Shown here: positions 39,971-48,649 of the stretch, piece by piece
Layout of the letters: each line of letters starts with the position of its first letter
Numbering within the stretch: position 1 is the first letter of the stretch
NCBI RefSeq assembly: GCF_000280905.1
Contig: NZ_ALAP01000032.1
Location: 1-64,000 of the forward strand
DNA from: Streptomyces sp. AA1529
Lineage (GTDB): Bacteria > Actinomycetota > Actinomycetes > Streptomycetales > Streptomycetaceae
Direction: 5' to 3'
DNA length: 64,000 bases
Program-made: the position numbers and the translations under genes
The notes under the pieces: generated by a model
Told to the model about the DNA's origin: nothing
Seen by the model: the letters and a program-made list of their open reading frames with translations, nothing else
Database searches by the model: none

Positions 39971-39988
39971 CCGCGCCCGGCGCGCCGG

Positions 39989-40627
39989 TCAGCCTGCCGC
40001 GGGGGCCAGGGACTGGTCGAAGTGGTCGCGGACGTGGCCCAGGACCAGCTCCCGGTCCACCCCCGGCAGGCCCACCACCAGATGGGTGCCGAAGCCGTCC
40101 AGGAGGGCCCGGGTGCGGGTGGCGAAGCGGTCCGCGTCGACCGCGGCGAACTCGCCCCGGCCCGCGCCCTCCACCAGCAGCGCCACCAGGTCCCGGTGCC
40201 AGCTCAGCTCCAGTTCGAGCTGCCGGGCGCGCATCTCGTCGTCACCGGACTGGGACCGGTTCCACACCTCCAGCCACAGCGCCCAGTGCGGGTCCCGGTG
40301 GCCCTCCGGCAGATAGAGCGCCACCAGCGCGTCCAGCCGCTCGCGCGCGGGCACCCGCCGGGCGAGAGCAGCCCGCCGCGCCGAGCCCAGCTGCTCCTCG
40401 CTCCACTGCAGGGTCTGCAGCAGCAACTCGTCCTTGGTCTTGAAGTAGTAGACGAGATGACCGCTGCTCATACCGACCTCACGGCCGAGCGCGGCCATCG
40501 TCAGCCGGTCCAGGCCGCGTTCGGCGATCATCTCCATCGCGGTGGCCAGCAGCTGCTCCCGGGGCTGGGCAGCCCGCCGCCTGCCCCCGTCGGGGCGCTC
40601 GCGGTTGCCTCCGGTCCGTGCGACCAC
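39989..40627 (-). CDS. TetR family regulator of the urease/agmatine cluster
   Basis: A 212-aa one-component repressor. The N-terminal HTH lies at about residues 25-70 (LLATAMEMIAERGLDRLTMAA, then GMSSGHLVYYFKTKDELL). The C-terminal ligand domain is Arg/Glu/Trp-rich (WALWLEVWNRSQSGDDEMRAR), of the type seen in BetI/polyamine-related regulators. It follows the agmatine deiminase gene by 136 bases on the same strand and may be the last gene of that operon. Two related inverted repeats in the cluster's divergent promoter (44528-44609) are its most likely operators (inference). Confidence 0.88.
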   Translation of the reverse strand: MVARTGGNRERPDGGRRRAAQPREQLLATAMEMIAERGLDRLTMAALGREVGMSSGHLVYYFKTKDELLLQTLQWSEEQLGSARRAALARRVPARERLDALVALYLPEGHRDPHWALWLEVWNRSQSGDDEMRARQLELELSWHRDLVALLVEGAGRGEFAAVDADRFATRTRALLDGFGTHLVVGLPGVDRELVLGHVRDHFDQSLAPAAG

Positions 40628-40763
40628 CGCCGTGCTCCTCCCTCGGACTGTGCGCCCGGCGGCGCCGGCCGGCGCCGCGGCGCCCTCGGCTGCCGGCCGT
40701 TCAGCCTATCCGGGCCCGGCAGCGCCGGTGCCGGGACTGCCCGGCCCCCTGCCGCCGGCCGGG

Positions 40764-41798
40764 TCAGACCCGCGGCTGCTGCTGGGTGATGCAGTGGATG
40801 CCGCCCCCCGCGGCGAAGACGGTGCGCGCGTCCACCAGCGTGACCGTGCGCCGCGGGAAGAGGCGGCGGAAGATCCCGGCGGCGTGCTCGTCCCGCGGAT
40901 CGCCGAACCCGCACAGCACGACTCCGCCGTTGCACAGATAGTGGTTGACGTAGCTGTAGTCGACCGGTTCGCCGTCCGCCGTGTGCGTCACCGTCGGCGC
41001 GGGCAGCTCGACGACCTCCAGCCGCCTGCCCCGCGCGTCGGTCGCCGACCGCAGCAGCTCGACCGTCTCGGCGCACAGCTCGTGGTCGGGGTGCGCGGGG
41101 TCGGGCTGGGTGTGGGCCACCACCACGCCCGGCGCCGCGAAGGCGGCCACCAGGTCGACATGCCCGCGGGTGCCGAAGGTGCCGTAGTCGGCCGTCAGAC
41201 CGCGGGGCAGCCAGACCGCCTTGCGGGTGCCCAGCCGCGCGTGCACCTCCGCCTCGATCTCCTCGTGCGTCCAGCCCGGATTGCGCTCCGGGCCCAGCTG
41301 CACGGTCTCGGTGAGCAGCACCGTCCCCTCGCCGTCCACATGGACGCCGCCGCCCTCGTTCACCAGCCGCGAGGTGTGCACCGCGGCGCCCGCGCGCCCG
41401 GCCACGGCCGCGCCGATCCGCGCGTCCCGTTCCCACCGGGCCCAGGACTGGGCACCCCAGCCGTTGAACGTCCAGTCCACGGCGGCCAGCCGGCCGCCCT
41501 GGGTGACGAACGTCGGCCCGATGTCCCGCATCCACGCGTCGTCCAGCGGCTCGGCGACCACCTCGATGTCCGGGCCCAGCTGCTGCCGGGCCACTGCCGC
41601 GTCGGGGGGCGAGGCGACCATCGTGACCGGCTCGAAGCGGCGCACGGCACGGGCCACCGACGCCCAGGCGGCGCGTGCCTCGGCCAGCACCGCCGGGTCC
41701 TCGAACGTCGGGTTGGCGCCCGGCCAGGCCATCCAGGTGCGCTCGTGCGGCGCCCACTCGGGCGGCATGACGGGGGCGGCGGAGGTGGGGGTGCTCAT
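40764..41798 (-). CDS. aguA: agmatine deiminase
   Basis: A 344-aa guanidine-modifying enzyme (PAD fold) hydrolysing agmatine to N-carbamoylputrescine and ammonia. Family signatures: PPEWAPHERTWMAWP at the start, DDAWMRDIGPTFV, LVNEGGGVHVDGEGTVLLTE, TRGHVDLVAAF and the catalytic Cys in GGGIHCITQQQP at the C terminus. Length and motifs are complete, so it should be active. It follows ureC by 117 bases on the same strand. I see no N-carbamoylputrescine amidohydrolase next to it, so the next step must be encoded elsewhere. Confidence 0.93.
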   Translation of the reverse strand: MSTPTSAAPVMPPEWAPHERTWMAWPGANPTFEDPAVLAEARAAWASVARAVRRFEPVTMVASPPDAAVARQQLGPDIEVVAEPLDDAWMRDIGPTFVTQGGRLAAVDWTFNGWGAQSWARWERDARIGAAVAGRAGAAVHTSRLVNEGGGVHVDGEGTVLLTETVQLGPERNPGWTHEEIEAEVHARLGTRKAVWLPRGLTADYGTFGTRGHVDLVAAFAAPGVVVAHTQPDPAHPDHELCAETVELLRSATDARGRRLEVVELPAPTVTHTADGEPVDYSYVNHYLCNGGVVLCGFGDPRDEHAAGIFRRLFPRRTVTLVDARTVFAAGGGIHCITQQQPRV

Positions 41799-41915
41799 GG
41801 AGGCGGCTTCCTTGCGGTGGTCGGCGGTCGGTCGTGCCGCGGGTGCGGCCAGGGCGGTCGGGGGCGGGGCGGTCGGGGTGCTGTCGCAGGAGGGCCGGAC
41901 GGAGGACCGGAGGGG

Positions 41916-43637
41916 TCAGAGGAAGTAGAGGCGGTTGAGCGGGACCTGCTCGGCCGGGTCGGAGCGCAGCGGCTCACCGTCCAGCGTCACCAGTCCGCTG
42001 TGCTGGTCGACCTCGACCGAGCCCAGCCGTGTGTTGTGCACCAGGTCCGCCGGACCGATCCCGCGGGTGCCCCGCACGCCGACCCGGCGACGGCGGGTCG
42101 GCAGGGTGTCCGCGCCGCGTTCGGCCGCGGCCGCGGAGACGAAGGCGACGGACAGCTCGGCGGGCGCCGCGCCGTGCGCCCCGAACTGCGGCCCCAGCAC
42201 CAGCGGTTCGCTGGTGTCGGTCGCCGCGTTCGGGTCGCCGGTCACCCCCCAGGCGGGGAAGCCGGACTTGAGGACGAGCTGCGGCTTGGCGCCGAAGTAG
42301 GCGGGGTGCCACAGCACGATGTCCGCCATCTTGCCCGGCTCCAGCGAGCCGATCTCGTGCGCGAGTCCGTGCGCCAGGGCCGGGTTGAGGGTGAGCTTGG
42401 CGATGTAGCGCAGCACGCGCGCGTTGTCATCGGCGCCGTCGGCGTCCCCGGTACCGGCGCCGGGGACCGCCGCGCGGTCCTCCAGCGGTCCGCGGTCCGC
42501 CTTGAGCTTGGCCGCCATCTGGAAGGTGCGCCGCACGGTCTCGCCCGCGCGTCCCATGCCCTGTGCGTCGGAGGAGGTGATGCCGATGGCGCCCAGGTCG
42601 TGCAGGACGTCCTCGGCGCCCATGGTGCCCGCGCGGATCCGGTCGCGGGCCATGGCCGCGTCGCCGGGCAGGTCCGTCTTCAGGTCGTGCACCGAGACGA
42701 TCATGCCGTAGTGCTCGGCGACCGCGTCCCGGCCGAAGGGCAGCGTGGGATTGGTCGAGGAGCCGATGACGTTGGGCACGCCGGCCATCCGCAGCACGTT
42801 CGGGACGTGGCCGCCGCCGCAGCCCTCGATGTGGAAGGCGTGGACGGTGCGCCCCTCCAGCACGGCGAGAGTGTCCTCGACGGCCAGCGCCTCGTTCAGC
42901 CCGTCGCTGTGCAGCGCGACCTGGACGTCGTACTCCTCGGCCACCCGCAGCGCGGTGTCCAGCGCCCGGTGGTGCGCCCCCATGTCCTCGTGCACCTTGA
43001 AGCCGCAGGCACCGCCCTCGGCCAGCGCCTCCACCAGCGGCGCGGGATGCGAGGAGGAGCCGCGGCCCAGGAAGCCGATGTTGACCGGCCAGGCGTCGAA
43101 CGCGGCGAAGGCGTGCCGCAGCGCCCAGGGCGAGTTGACCCCCACCCCCCACACCGGGCCGAACTCCTGGCCGATGACGGTCGTGGTGCCGGAGGACAGG
43201 GACGCCTCCATGATGCGCGGGGAGAGCAGGTGGACGTGGGTGTCCACGGCGCCCGCCGTGGCGATCAGCCCCTCCCCGGAGACGATCGAGGTGCCGGTGC
43301 CCACGACGACGTCCACGCCGTCGACGGTGTCCGGGTTGCCCGCGCGTCCGATCGCGTGGATCCGGCCCTCCCGGATCCCGATCGACACCTTCCGGACGCC
43401 CTGCACGGCGTCGATCACCAGCACGTTGCTGATCACCACGTCGCACGTCTCGCGGACGGCGGCCGCCTTGAGATGCAGCCCGTCCCGCGCCGTCTTGCCG
43501 AACCCGGCCAGGAACTCGTCCCCCGGCTGCTGGGAGTCGGACTCGACCCGGACGACGAGTCCGGTGTCGCCCAGCCGCACCCGGTCGCCCTTCCGCGGCC
43601 CGTGCACCGCCGCGTACTCGCGTGCGTCCCCGCTCAT
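41916..43637 (-). CDS. ureC: urease alpha subunit, atypical active-site flap
   Basis: A 573-aa amidohydrolase matching urease alpha. Nickel ligands are present: HVHLL near residue 135, the carbamylated Lys in GFKVHEDMG, His in ALHSDGLNE and FHIEGCGGGH, and Asp in TSSDAQGMGR. The mobile flap, normally MVCHHL, reads IVSVHDL: the flap Cys is Val and the second His is Asp, while the catalytic His remains. The preceding NPTRP is NPTLP. Only ureAB and ureC are here; no ureD/E/F/G. Substrate may be urea processed with help from accessory genes elsewhere, or a related amide. Overlaps ureAB by 4 bases (ATGA). Confidence 0.9.
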   Translation of the reverse strand: MSGDAREYAAVHGPRKGDRVRLGDTGLVVRVESDSQQPGDEFLAGFGKTARDGLHLKAAAVRETCDVVISNVLVIDAVQGVRKVSIGIREGRIHAIGRAGNPDTVDGVDVVVGTGTSIVSGEGLIATAGAVDTHVHLLSPRIMEASLSSGTTTVIGQEFGPVWGVGVNSPWALRHAFAAFDAWPVNIGFLGRGSSSHPAPLVEALAEGGACGFKVHEDMGAHHRALDTALRVAEEYDVQVALHSDGLNEALAVEDTLAVLEGRTVHAFHIEGCGGGHVPNVLRMAGVPNVIGSSTNPTLPFGRDAVAEHYGMIVSVHDLKTDLPGDAAMARDRIRAGTMGAEDVLHDLGAIGITSSDAQGMGRAGETVRRTFQMAAKLKADRGPLEDRAAVPGAGTGDADGADDNARVLRYIAKLTLNPALAHGLAHEIGSLEPGKMADIVLWHPAYFGAKPQLVLKSGFPAWGVTGDPNAATDTSEPLVLGPQFGAHGAAPAELSVAFVSAAAAERGADTLPTRRRRVGVRGTRGIGPADLVHNTRLGSVEVDQHSGLVTLDGEPLRSDPAEQVPLNRLYFL

Positions 43638-44455
43638 GCCTCGCCCTCCTCGCGGCGCGCGTCCGAGGCGGCCGCGCCCAGATATCCGCAGGCCGCCGCG
43701 CGCCGCAGTGCCTCCGCGCGGGCCCCGGGCGCGTCCAGCGGCCCGTCCACCAGCCCGGCGAAACCGATGGCGATCCGGTCGCCGCCCAGCGGCACCAGCT
43801 CCACCGTGCGGATGCCGCCCGGATCGAAGCGCACCGAGGAGCCGGCCGGTACCGCGAGCCGCATGCCGTAGGCGGCGGCACGGTCGAACTCCAGCCGCGG
43901 GTTGGCTTCGAAGAAGTGGAAGTGCGAGGTCACGCTGACCGGCACCGCCGCGGTGTTGCGCACGGTCAGCGACAGCGCGGCCGGTCGCGGTGCGTAGGCC
44001 GCGTCGGTGCCCTCGTCCGGCCCGGCGGGCAGCACGGCGCCGGGGGCCGTGTCCGCGTCCGCTCCGTCCGGGGTTCCGGCACCGTGCCCGGCCGGGTCGC
44101 CGGCACCGGCGGAGTCACCGGCACCGGCACCGGGCCCGTCGCCGGAGCCGGGGGAGCGGAGCGGGAAGGGGAGCACGGCCAGCCGGGAGCCGTCCTCGAA
44201 GACGGCCTCCACCTGGATCTCGGTCAGCACGTCGGCCACGCCGGGCAGCACGTCCTCGGGGCCCAGCGCGGCGCGGCCGGCCGCGATGGCCTCGGCGAGC
44301 CGGAGCCCGTCGCGGGCCGCCTCGCAGACGGTGTCGGCGATCAATGCCGTGGCCTCCGGCACGTTCAGCCGCAGTCCCCGGGCCCGCCTGGCCCGCGCCA
44401 GCTCGGCCGTGCCGAAGATCAGCAGGCGGTCTCGTTCGGTCGGACCCAGCCGCAC
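43634..44455 (-). CDS. ureAB: fused urease gamma-beta subunit
   Basis: A 273-aa fusion. Residues 1-100 are the gamma domain (LGPTERDRLLIFGTAELAR, then VLPGVADVLTEIQVEAVFEDGS), about 105-145 a Gly/Ala/Pro/Asp linker, and about 150-260 the beta domain (SVTSHFHFFEANPRLEFDR and the closing GLVDGPLDAPG). Such fusions occur in some actinobacteria and in Helicobacter. The GTG at 44455 follows a GGTGGGGAGAG site; the open frame to 44590 runs back through the operator region and is not used. First gene of the leftward ureAB-ureC-aguA(-tetR) operon. Confidence 0.9.
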   Translation of the reverse strand: MRLGPTERDRLLIFGTAELARARRARGLRLNVPEATALIADTVCEAARDGLRLAEAIAAGRAALGPEDVLPGVADVLTEIQVEAVFEDGSRLAVLPFPLRSPGSGDGPGAGAGDSAGAGDPAGHGAGTPDGADADTAPGAVLPAGPDEGTDAAYAPRPAALSLTVRNTAAVPVSVTSHFHFFEANPRLEFDRAAAYGMRLAVPAGSSVRFDPGGIRTVELVPLGGDRIAIGFAGLVDGPLDAPGARAEALRRAAACGYLGAAASDARREEGEA

Positions 44456-44527
44456 GCTCTCCCCACCTTCCGGTCGTGATGCATGACGCCGGGCCGCGCC
44501 GGACGTCACCTGTATGCGGCCAGCATT

Positions 44528-44609
44528 TAGAGCGGCACTCAAATAGTCAAGTCTCTGCATCGACCATTGACCGCATGGCTCGGGATGCATCAGATTGAGC
44601 GCTGCTCAA
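44528..44609. promoter_or_regulatory. divergent promoter with two matching operators
   Basis: TTGAGC-GCT-GCTCAA (44595-44609) is a perfect palindrome. TAGAGC-GGC-ACTCAA (44528-44542) matches it at 11 of 15 positions. The left copy lies just past a leftward -35 box TTGACT (complement of 44545-44550) for ureAB. The right copy overlaps the end of a rightward promoter, TTGACC (44567-44572) with TCAGAT 17 bases on, for the NCS1 permease. This is the layout expected of one repressor controlling both directions. Confidence 0.65.
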
Positions 44610-44638
44610 ACCAATGCCAGGACCCTCCAGGGAGCACC

Positions 44639-46105
44639 ATGCAGATCGAGCAGCACGGCGTCGATGTCATCCCCGAACCGGAACGCACCAGCAGTCCCCG
44701 CGACATCGTGAGCTTCCTCATCGGATCGAATCTGGCGCTCGGCGTCGTCATCTTCGGCTGGCTGCCGGTCTCCTTCGGGCTCGGCTTCTGGCCCGCCGTC
44801 ACCTCGCTGGTGGCCGGAACCCTGGTCGGCACGGTGCTCGTCGCCCCGCTCGCGCTGGTCTCGCTGCGCACCGCGACCAACCTCTCGACCAGCAGCGGCG
44901 CCCAGTTCGGGGTGCGCGGCAGGCTGCTGGGCTCCGCGATCGGGCTGCTGCTCTCACTCGGCTACACCGCGCTCACCCTGTGGGTCGGCGGCGACGCCAT
45001 GGTCGGCTCGCTCGCCCGGCTCTTCGGACTGCCCGACTCGGCGGCCGGATACGCGCTCGTCTACGCCGTGCTCGCCGTGTGCACCGCCGGGTGCGCCGTC
45101 TACGGCTACAAGCTGCTGCTGCGGCTGAGCCGCGTCCTCGCCCTCGGCATGACCGCGCTGCTGATCGTCGGGGTGTTCGCCTACGCGCCGCACTTCACCA
45201 CCCAGGCGCCCGCCGGCACCTCGTACCTGCTCGGCGACTTCTGGACCACCTGGCTGCTGTCGGTCGTGGCGGCCGGACTCAGCGGTCCGATCGCCTTCAT
45301 CACCCTGCTGGGCGACTACACCCGCTACATGTCACCGGCCCGGCACTCCTCCCGCCGGGTCTACCTCACCACCTGCGTCGGACTGGTCGCCGGGCTGCTG
45401 ATCCCCCAGCTCTTCGGCACCTTCACCGCGGTCGCCGTCGGTGCGGCCACCGACTACGCGGGACCGCTCGTGCGGGAGGCGCCGTTCTGGTTCCTGGTGC
45501 CGCTGCTGCTCGCGGCCTCGTTCGGCTCGGTCGGCAACGCCGGGCTGATGCTCTACTCGATGGGGCTCGACCTGGACGCCATCGTCCCGCGCACCACCCG
45601 CACCAGGGCCACCTACACCGTGGCGGCCCTGGCGACCGCCCTCGTCTTCCTCGGCCACTTCGTCTGGGACGCCCAGGACGCGATGACCTCGTTCGTGCTG
45701 CTGCTCACCGCCGTGGGGACCCCCTGGGCGGTGATCGTCCTGATCGGGCACGCACGCTGCCGGGGGAGCTACGACGCGGAGGCGCTGCAGGTCCTCAACC
45801 GGCGCTCGGTGGGCGGCCGCTACTGGTACACCGCGGGCTGGCACCTGCGAGCCGCGCTGGCCTGGGCCGTCGGTTCCGCGGTCGGACTGCTGGCCGTCGA
45901 CACGCCCCTCTACACCGGTCCGCTCGTCCCGCATCTGGGCGGGTTCGACCTCAGTTTCCTCCTCTCGGCCGCCGTGTCGGCCACGGCGTTCCTCCTCCTG
46001 GTACGGGACCGGGCGGCGGCCGCCCCCGGCGGGCGGTCCGCGGCCGGAGCGCCGGGAGCGACGGCGCGCGACCGGGGGCCGAAGACGGCCGCACCGCGGC
46101 CCTGA
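44639..46105 (+). CDS. NCS1-family purine/cytosine-type permease
   Basis: A 488-aa transporter with about twelve membrane helices from residue 24 (IVSFLIGSNLALGVVIFGWL) to 465, and an Ala/Gly-rich cytosolic tail. NCS1 landmarks: LSTSSGAQFGVRGR in helix 3, a central LLGDYTRYMSP loop and the substrate-region SFGSVGNAGLMLYSMGLDL. Family members import cytosine, purines, allantoin, hydantoin or thiamine. Divergent from urease and agmatine deiminase and sharing operators with them, it probably imports a nitrogen-rich compound used by the cluster. ATG 44639 follows GGGAG. Confidence 0.9.
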   Translation: MQIEQHGVDVIPEPERTSSPRDIVSFLIGSNLALGVVIFGWLPVSFGLGFWPAVTSLVAGTLVGTVLVAPLALVSLRTATNLSTSSGAQFGVRGRLLGSAIGLLLSLGYTALTLWVGGDAMVGSLARLFGLPDSAAGYALVYAVLAVCTAGCAVYGYKLLLRLSRVLALGMTALLIVGVFAYAPHFTTQAPAGTSYLLGDFWTTWLLSVVAAGLSGPIAFITLLGDYTRYMSPARHSSRRVYLTTCVGLVAGLLIPQLFGTFTAVAVGAATDYAGPLVREAPFWFLVPLLLAASFGSVGNAGLMLYSMGLDLDAIVPRTTRTRATYTVAALATALVFLGHFVWDAQDAMTSFVLLLTAVGTPWAVIVLIGHARCRGSYDAEALQVLNRRSVGGRYWYTAGWHLRAALAWAVGSAVGLLAVDTPLYTGPLVPHLGGFDLSFLLSAAVSATAFLLLVRDRAAAAPGGRSAAGAPGATARDRGPKTAAPRP

Positions 46106-46113
46106 CCACGCCC

Positions 46114-46202
46114 CGTCGGGCGCGCCGCGGGCCGCGCGGGGCGCCCGACGGTCCCGGGCGGGCGCAGAACCGCCGGTCGGGAAGCTGTGGGGACTCCACA
46201 GC
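46114..46202. terminator. terminator and a palindrome before accB
   Basis: CGTCGGGCGC (46114-46123) pairs with GCGCCCGACG (46141-46150) as the permease terminator. Downstream, GCTGTGG-GGACT-CCACAGC (46184-46202) is a separate 7-bp dyad about 140 bases before accB that could be an operator. TAGGGT at 46332-46337, 6 bases before the accB ATG, could be a -10 box for a leaderless transcript. Confidence 0.55.
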
Positions 46203-46343
46203 GTGCCAGTCCGGGCATGGGAGAGTTCCCTGCTCACCGGCCGCGCTTCGGCAAGGTTCTGTCCAGCGCTGCCATGAAAACGCCACGGAGACTGTACGAA
46301 TCTGACGACGGTGATCGGCGCCCGGGTTTCGTAGGGTCTATAC

Positions 46344-47966
46344 ATGACCGATCTGTCCCAGCCGTCGCCCCAGGCCGAGCAGGCCCCGCCCGGTTCGCCC
46401 GGTTCCGTTCCGGCGCAGGACACGCGCGGCCGTGTCGCCGAGCTGCACGCGATCCGTGCGCAGGTGCACCGAGGCCCCAGCGAGCGGGCGACCGAGGCCC
46501 AGCACGCGAAAGGCAAGCTGACCGCCCGCGAGCGGATCGAACTGCTCCTGGACGAGGGCAGCTTCCGCGAGCTCGAGCCGCTGCGCCGGCACCGCGCCAC
46601 GGGCTTCGGCCTGGAGGAGAAGAAGCCCTACACCGACGGTGTGATCACCGGTTGGGGCACCGTGCACGGCCGGACCGTCTTCGTCTACGCGCACGACTTC
46701 CGGATCTTCGGCGGCGCGCTGGGCGAGGCCCACGCCACCAAGATCCACAAGCTGATGGACAAGGCCATCGCGGCAGGTGCCCCGCTGGTCTCCCTCAACG
46801 ACGGCGCCGGGGCCCGCATCCAGGAGGGTGTCGCGGCGCTGGCCGGCTACGGCGGCATCTTCCAGCGCAACACCAAGGCGTCCGGGGTCATCCCGCAGAT
46901 CAGCGTGATGCTCGGCCCGTGCGCGGGCGGCGCCGCCTACAGCCCGGCGCTGACCGACTTCGTCTTCATGGTCCGCGACACCTCGCAGATGTTCATCACC
47001 GGGCCCGACGTGGTGCAGGCGGTGACCGGGGCCGAGGTGAGCCAGGACGGTCTGGGCGGCGCCGATGTGCACGCGGCGACCTCCGGCGTGGCGCACTTCG
47101 CCTACGACGACGAGGAGACCTGCCTGGAGGAGGTGCGCTACCTCCTCTCGCTGCTTCCGCAGAACAACCGGGAGAACCCGCCCTCCGAGCCCACGGACGA
47201 CCCCGCCGACCGGCGCGGCGAAGCCCTGCTGGACCTGGTGCCCGCCGACGGCAACCGCCCGTACGACATGCGCAAGGTGATCGAGGAACTCGTCGACGAC
47301 GGCGACTTCCTGGAGGTGCACGAGCGCTGGGCGACCAACATCATCTGCACCCTGGCGCGGATGGACGGCGAGGTCGTCGGCATCGTCGCCAACCAGCCGC
47401 AGTCGCTCGCCGGCGTGCTGGACATCGAGGCCAGCGAGAAGGCGGCCCGCTTCGTGCAGATGTGCGACGCCTTCAACATCCCGATCCTCACCCTGCTGGA
47501 CGTCCCCGGCTTCCTCCCCGGCGTCGACCAGGAGCACGGCGGCATCATCCGGCACGGCGCCAAGCTGCTGTACGCCTACTGCAACGCCACCGTGCCGCGC
47601 ATCTCCGTCGTCCTGCGCAAGGCGTACGGCGGCGCCTACATCGTGATGGACAGCCAGTCCATCGGCGCCGACCTGACGTTCGCCTGGCCGACCAACGAGA
47701 TCGCCGTGATGGGCGCCGAGGGCGCCGCCAACGTCATCTTCCGCAAGCAGATCGCCGCGGCCGACGACCCCGAGGCCATGCGCACCCGCATGGTCAAGGA
47801 GTACAAGGCCGAGCTGATGCACCCCTACTACGCCGCCGAGCGCGGACTGGTGGACGACGTCATCGACCCGGTCGAGACCCGCGAGGTGCTCGTGCGGTCC
47901 CTGGCGATGCTGCGCAGCAAGCACGCAGACCTGCCGTCGCGCAAGCACGGCAACCCCCCGCAGTGA
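46344..47966 (+). CDS. accB: acyl-CoA carboxylase carboxyltransferase (beta) subunit
   Basis: A 540-aa biotin-dependent carboxyltransferase beta chain making malonyl- or methylmalonyl-CoA for fatty acid and polyketide synthesis. CoA/biotin oxyanion holes: GAGARIQEGVAALAGYGGIF with GPCAGGAAYSPALTDF, and GVDQEHGGIIRHGAKLLYAY with RKAYGGAYIVMD. The residue after GGAY is Ile (433); from published work on Streptomyces, Ile at this place marks AccB (acetyl- and propionyl-CoA) and Asp marks PccB, so I call accB. The epsilon gene follows by 74 bases. The alpha (biotin) subunit must be elsewhere. Confidence 0.93.
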   Translation: MTDLSQPSPQAEQAPPGSPGSVPAQDTRGRVAELHAIRAQVHRGPSERATEAQHAKGKLTARERIELLLDEGSFRELEPLRRHRATGFGLEEKKPYTDGVITGWGTVHGRTVFVYAHDFRIFGGALGEAHATKIHKLMDKAIAAGAPLVSLNDGAGARIQEGVAALAGYGGIFQRNTKASGVIPQISVMLGPCAGGAAYSPALTDFVFMVRDTSQMFITGPDVVQAVTGAEVSQDGLGGADVHAATSGVAHFAYDDEETCLEEVRYLLSLLPQNNRENPPSEPTDDPADRRGEALLDLVPADGNRPYDMRKVIEELVDDGDFLEVHERWATNIICTLARMDGEVVGIVANQPQSLAGVLDIEASEKAARFVQMCDAFNIPILTLLDVPGFLPGVDQEHGGIIRHGAKLLYAYCNATVPRISVVLRKAYGGAYIVMDSQSIGADLTFAWPTNEIAVMGAEGAANVIFRKQIAAADDPEAMRTRMVKEYKAELMHPYYAAERGLVDDVIDPVETREVLVRSLAMLRSKHADLPSRKHGNPPQ

Positions 47967-48040
47967 CACCGCGGGCGCCGGTGCACACCGCGGCGGCGCC
48001 CCGGGAACCGCACAGCAATCCGGCAGTGATGGGAGCACAG

Positions 48041-48295
48041 ATGAACGAGAGCCCGAAGGAGCCTGGCAGTACGGGTCCGCTGACCGCCGAGGCGAACAGC
48101 GTCGTGCGCGTGGAGAAGGGGCGGGCCAACGCGGAGGAACTGGCCGCGGTCACCGCGCTGCTGCTCGCCCGAGCCGCCTCGACCCGCGCCGGGGAGCCGC
48201 AGCCCGCCGCCCGCCGCGGCCGCCCGAGCAAGGCGGGATGGCGCCGGCTGGAGCGCCAGCACGGCTTCCGCGCCCCGCACAGCTGGCAGGGCTAG
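48041..48295 (+). CDS. accE: acyl-CoA carboxylase epsilon subunit
   Basis: An 84-aa small subunit of actinobacterial ACCase that stimulates the alpha-beta complex. The core reads VVRVEKGRANAEELAAVTAL, and the end RPSKAGWRRLERQHGFRAP-HSWQG carries the closing Trp seen in family members. The ATG at 48041 has GGGAG 6 bases upstream. An ATG at 48029 is an alternative. Same strand as and directly behind accB. Confidence 0.92.
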   Translation: MNESPKEPGSTGPLTAEANSVVRVEKGRANAEELAAVTALLLARAASTRAGEPQPAARRGRPSKAGWRRLERQHGFRAPHSWQG

Positions 48296-48341
48296 TCACC
48301 ACTTCGCGCGCTGCGCCGTGCGCAGCCGCCACACGGGGACG

Positions 48342-48392
48342 ACGAAGGCGCGTGCCGGAATCCCGGGACAGGATTCCGGCACGCGCCTTCGT
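48342..48392. terminator. long perfect hairpin, bidirectional terminator
   Basis: A 22-bp perfect stem (48342-48363 with 48371-48392) with a 7-base loop, between accE and the convergent 71-aa gene. It is the longest perfect stem I see in the window. Confidence 0.9.
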
Positions 48393-48433
48393 GCGGTCGC
48401 GCTGCTCTTCGGCTGGGTGCGCGGGGCGGCGGA

Positions 48434-48649
48434 TCAACCCGCCGGGGCGTCCACCAGGGTGGTGCGGCGGGGATTGGCGGTCCGCTCCGGCAGCGCGGCT
48501 GCCGCTTCCTGCCCCTCCGGGGCCTCGGCGGGTCCGCCCACCGAGCCGTCGAGGGTGCCGGCGTCGCCGACCGGGTCGGCGTCCTTCAGGTGTGCCAGGG
48601 TGGTGCGCCGCGGGTTCGCTATGTTCCGCATGGTCGCTGTGGACTTCAC
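48434..48649 (-). CDS. 71-aa protein with repeated NPRRTTL motif
   Basis: A small ORF starting with GTG 48649 behind GAGG...AAGGG. The heptad NPRRTTL occurs twice, at about residues 12-18 and 59-65, with Asp/Glu/Pro/Gly-rich sequence between, and the C terminus follows six residues after the second copy. Each is preceded by Ala. High third-position GC and a good ribosome site support a real gene. I do not recognise a family. The internal repeat near both ends suggests two binding or modification sites. No peptide-modifying enzyme, protease or transporter is adjacent, so a RiPP role is not supported. Confidence 0.65.
   Translation of the reverse strand: MKSTATMRNIANPRRTTLAHLKDADPVGDAGTLDGSVGGPAEAPEGQEAAAALPERTANPRRTTLVDAPAG

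Noticed and set aside
40764..44455. Complete urease operon
   Set aside because: I looked on both strands for ureD, E, F and G within the window and found none.
46187..48040. Plus-strand frame reading through accB in another frame to accE
   Set aside because: Only the last 85 codons (accE) are protein-like; the rest is an out-of-frame copy of accB.
48434..48649. 71-aa protein as a RiPP precursor
   Set aside because: No modifying enzyme, peptidase or exporter is adjacent; the repeated motif alone is not enough.
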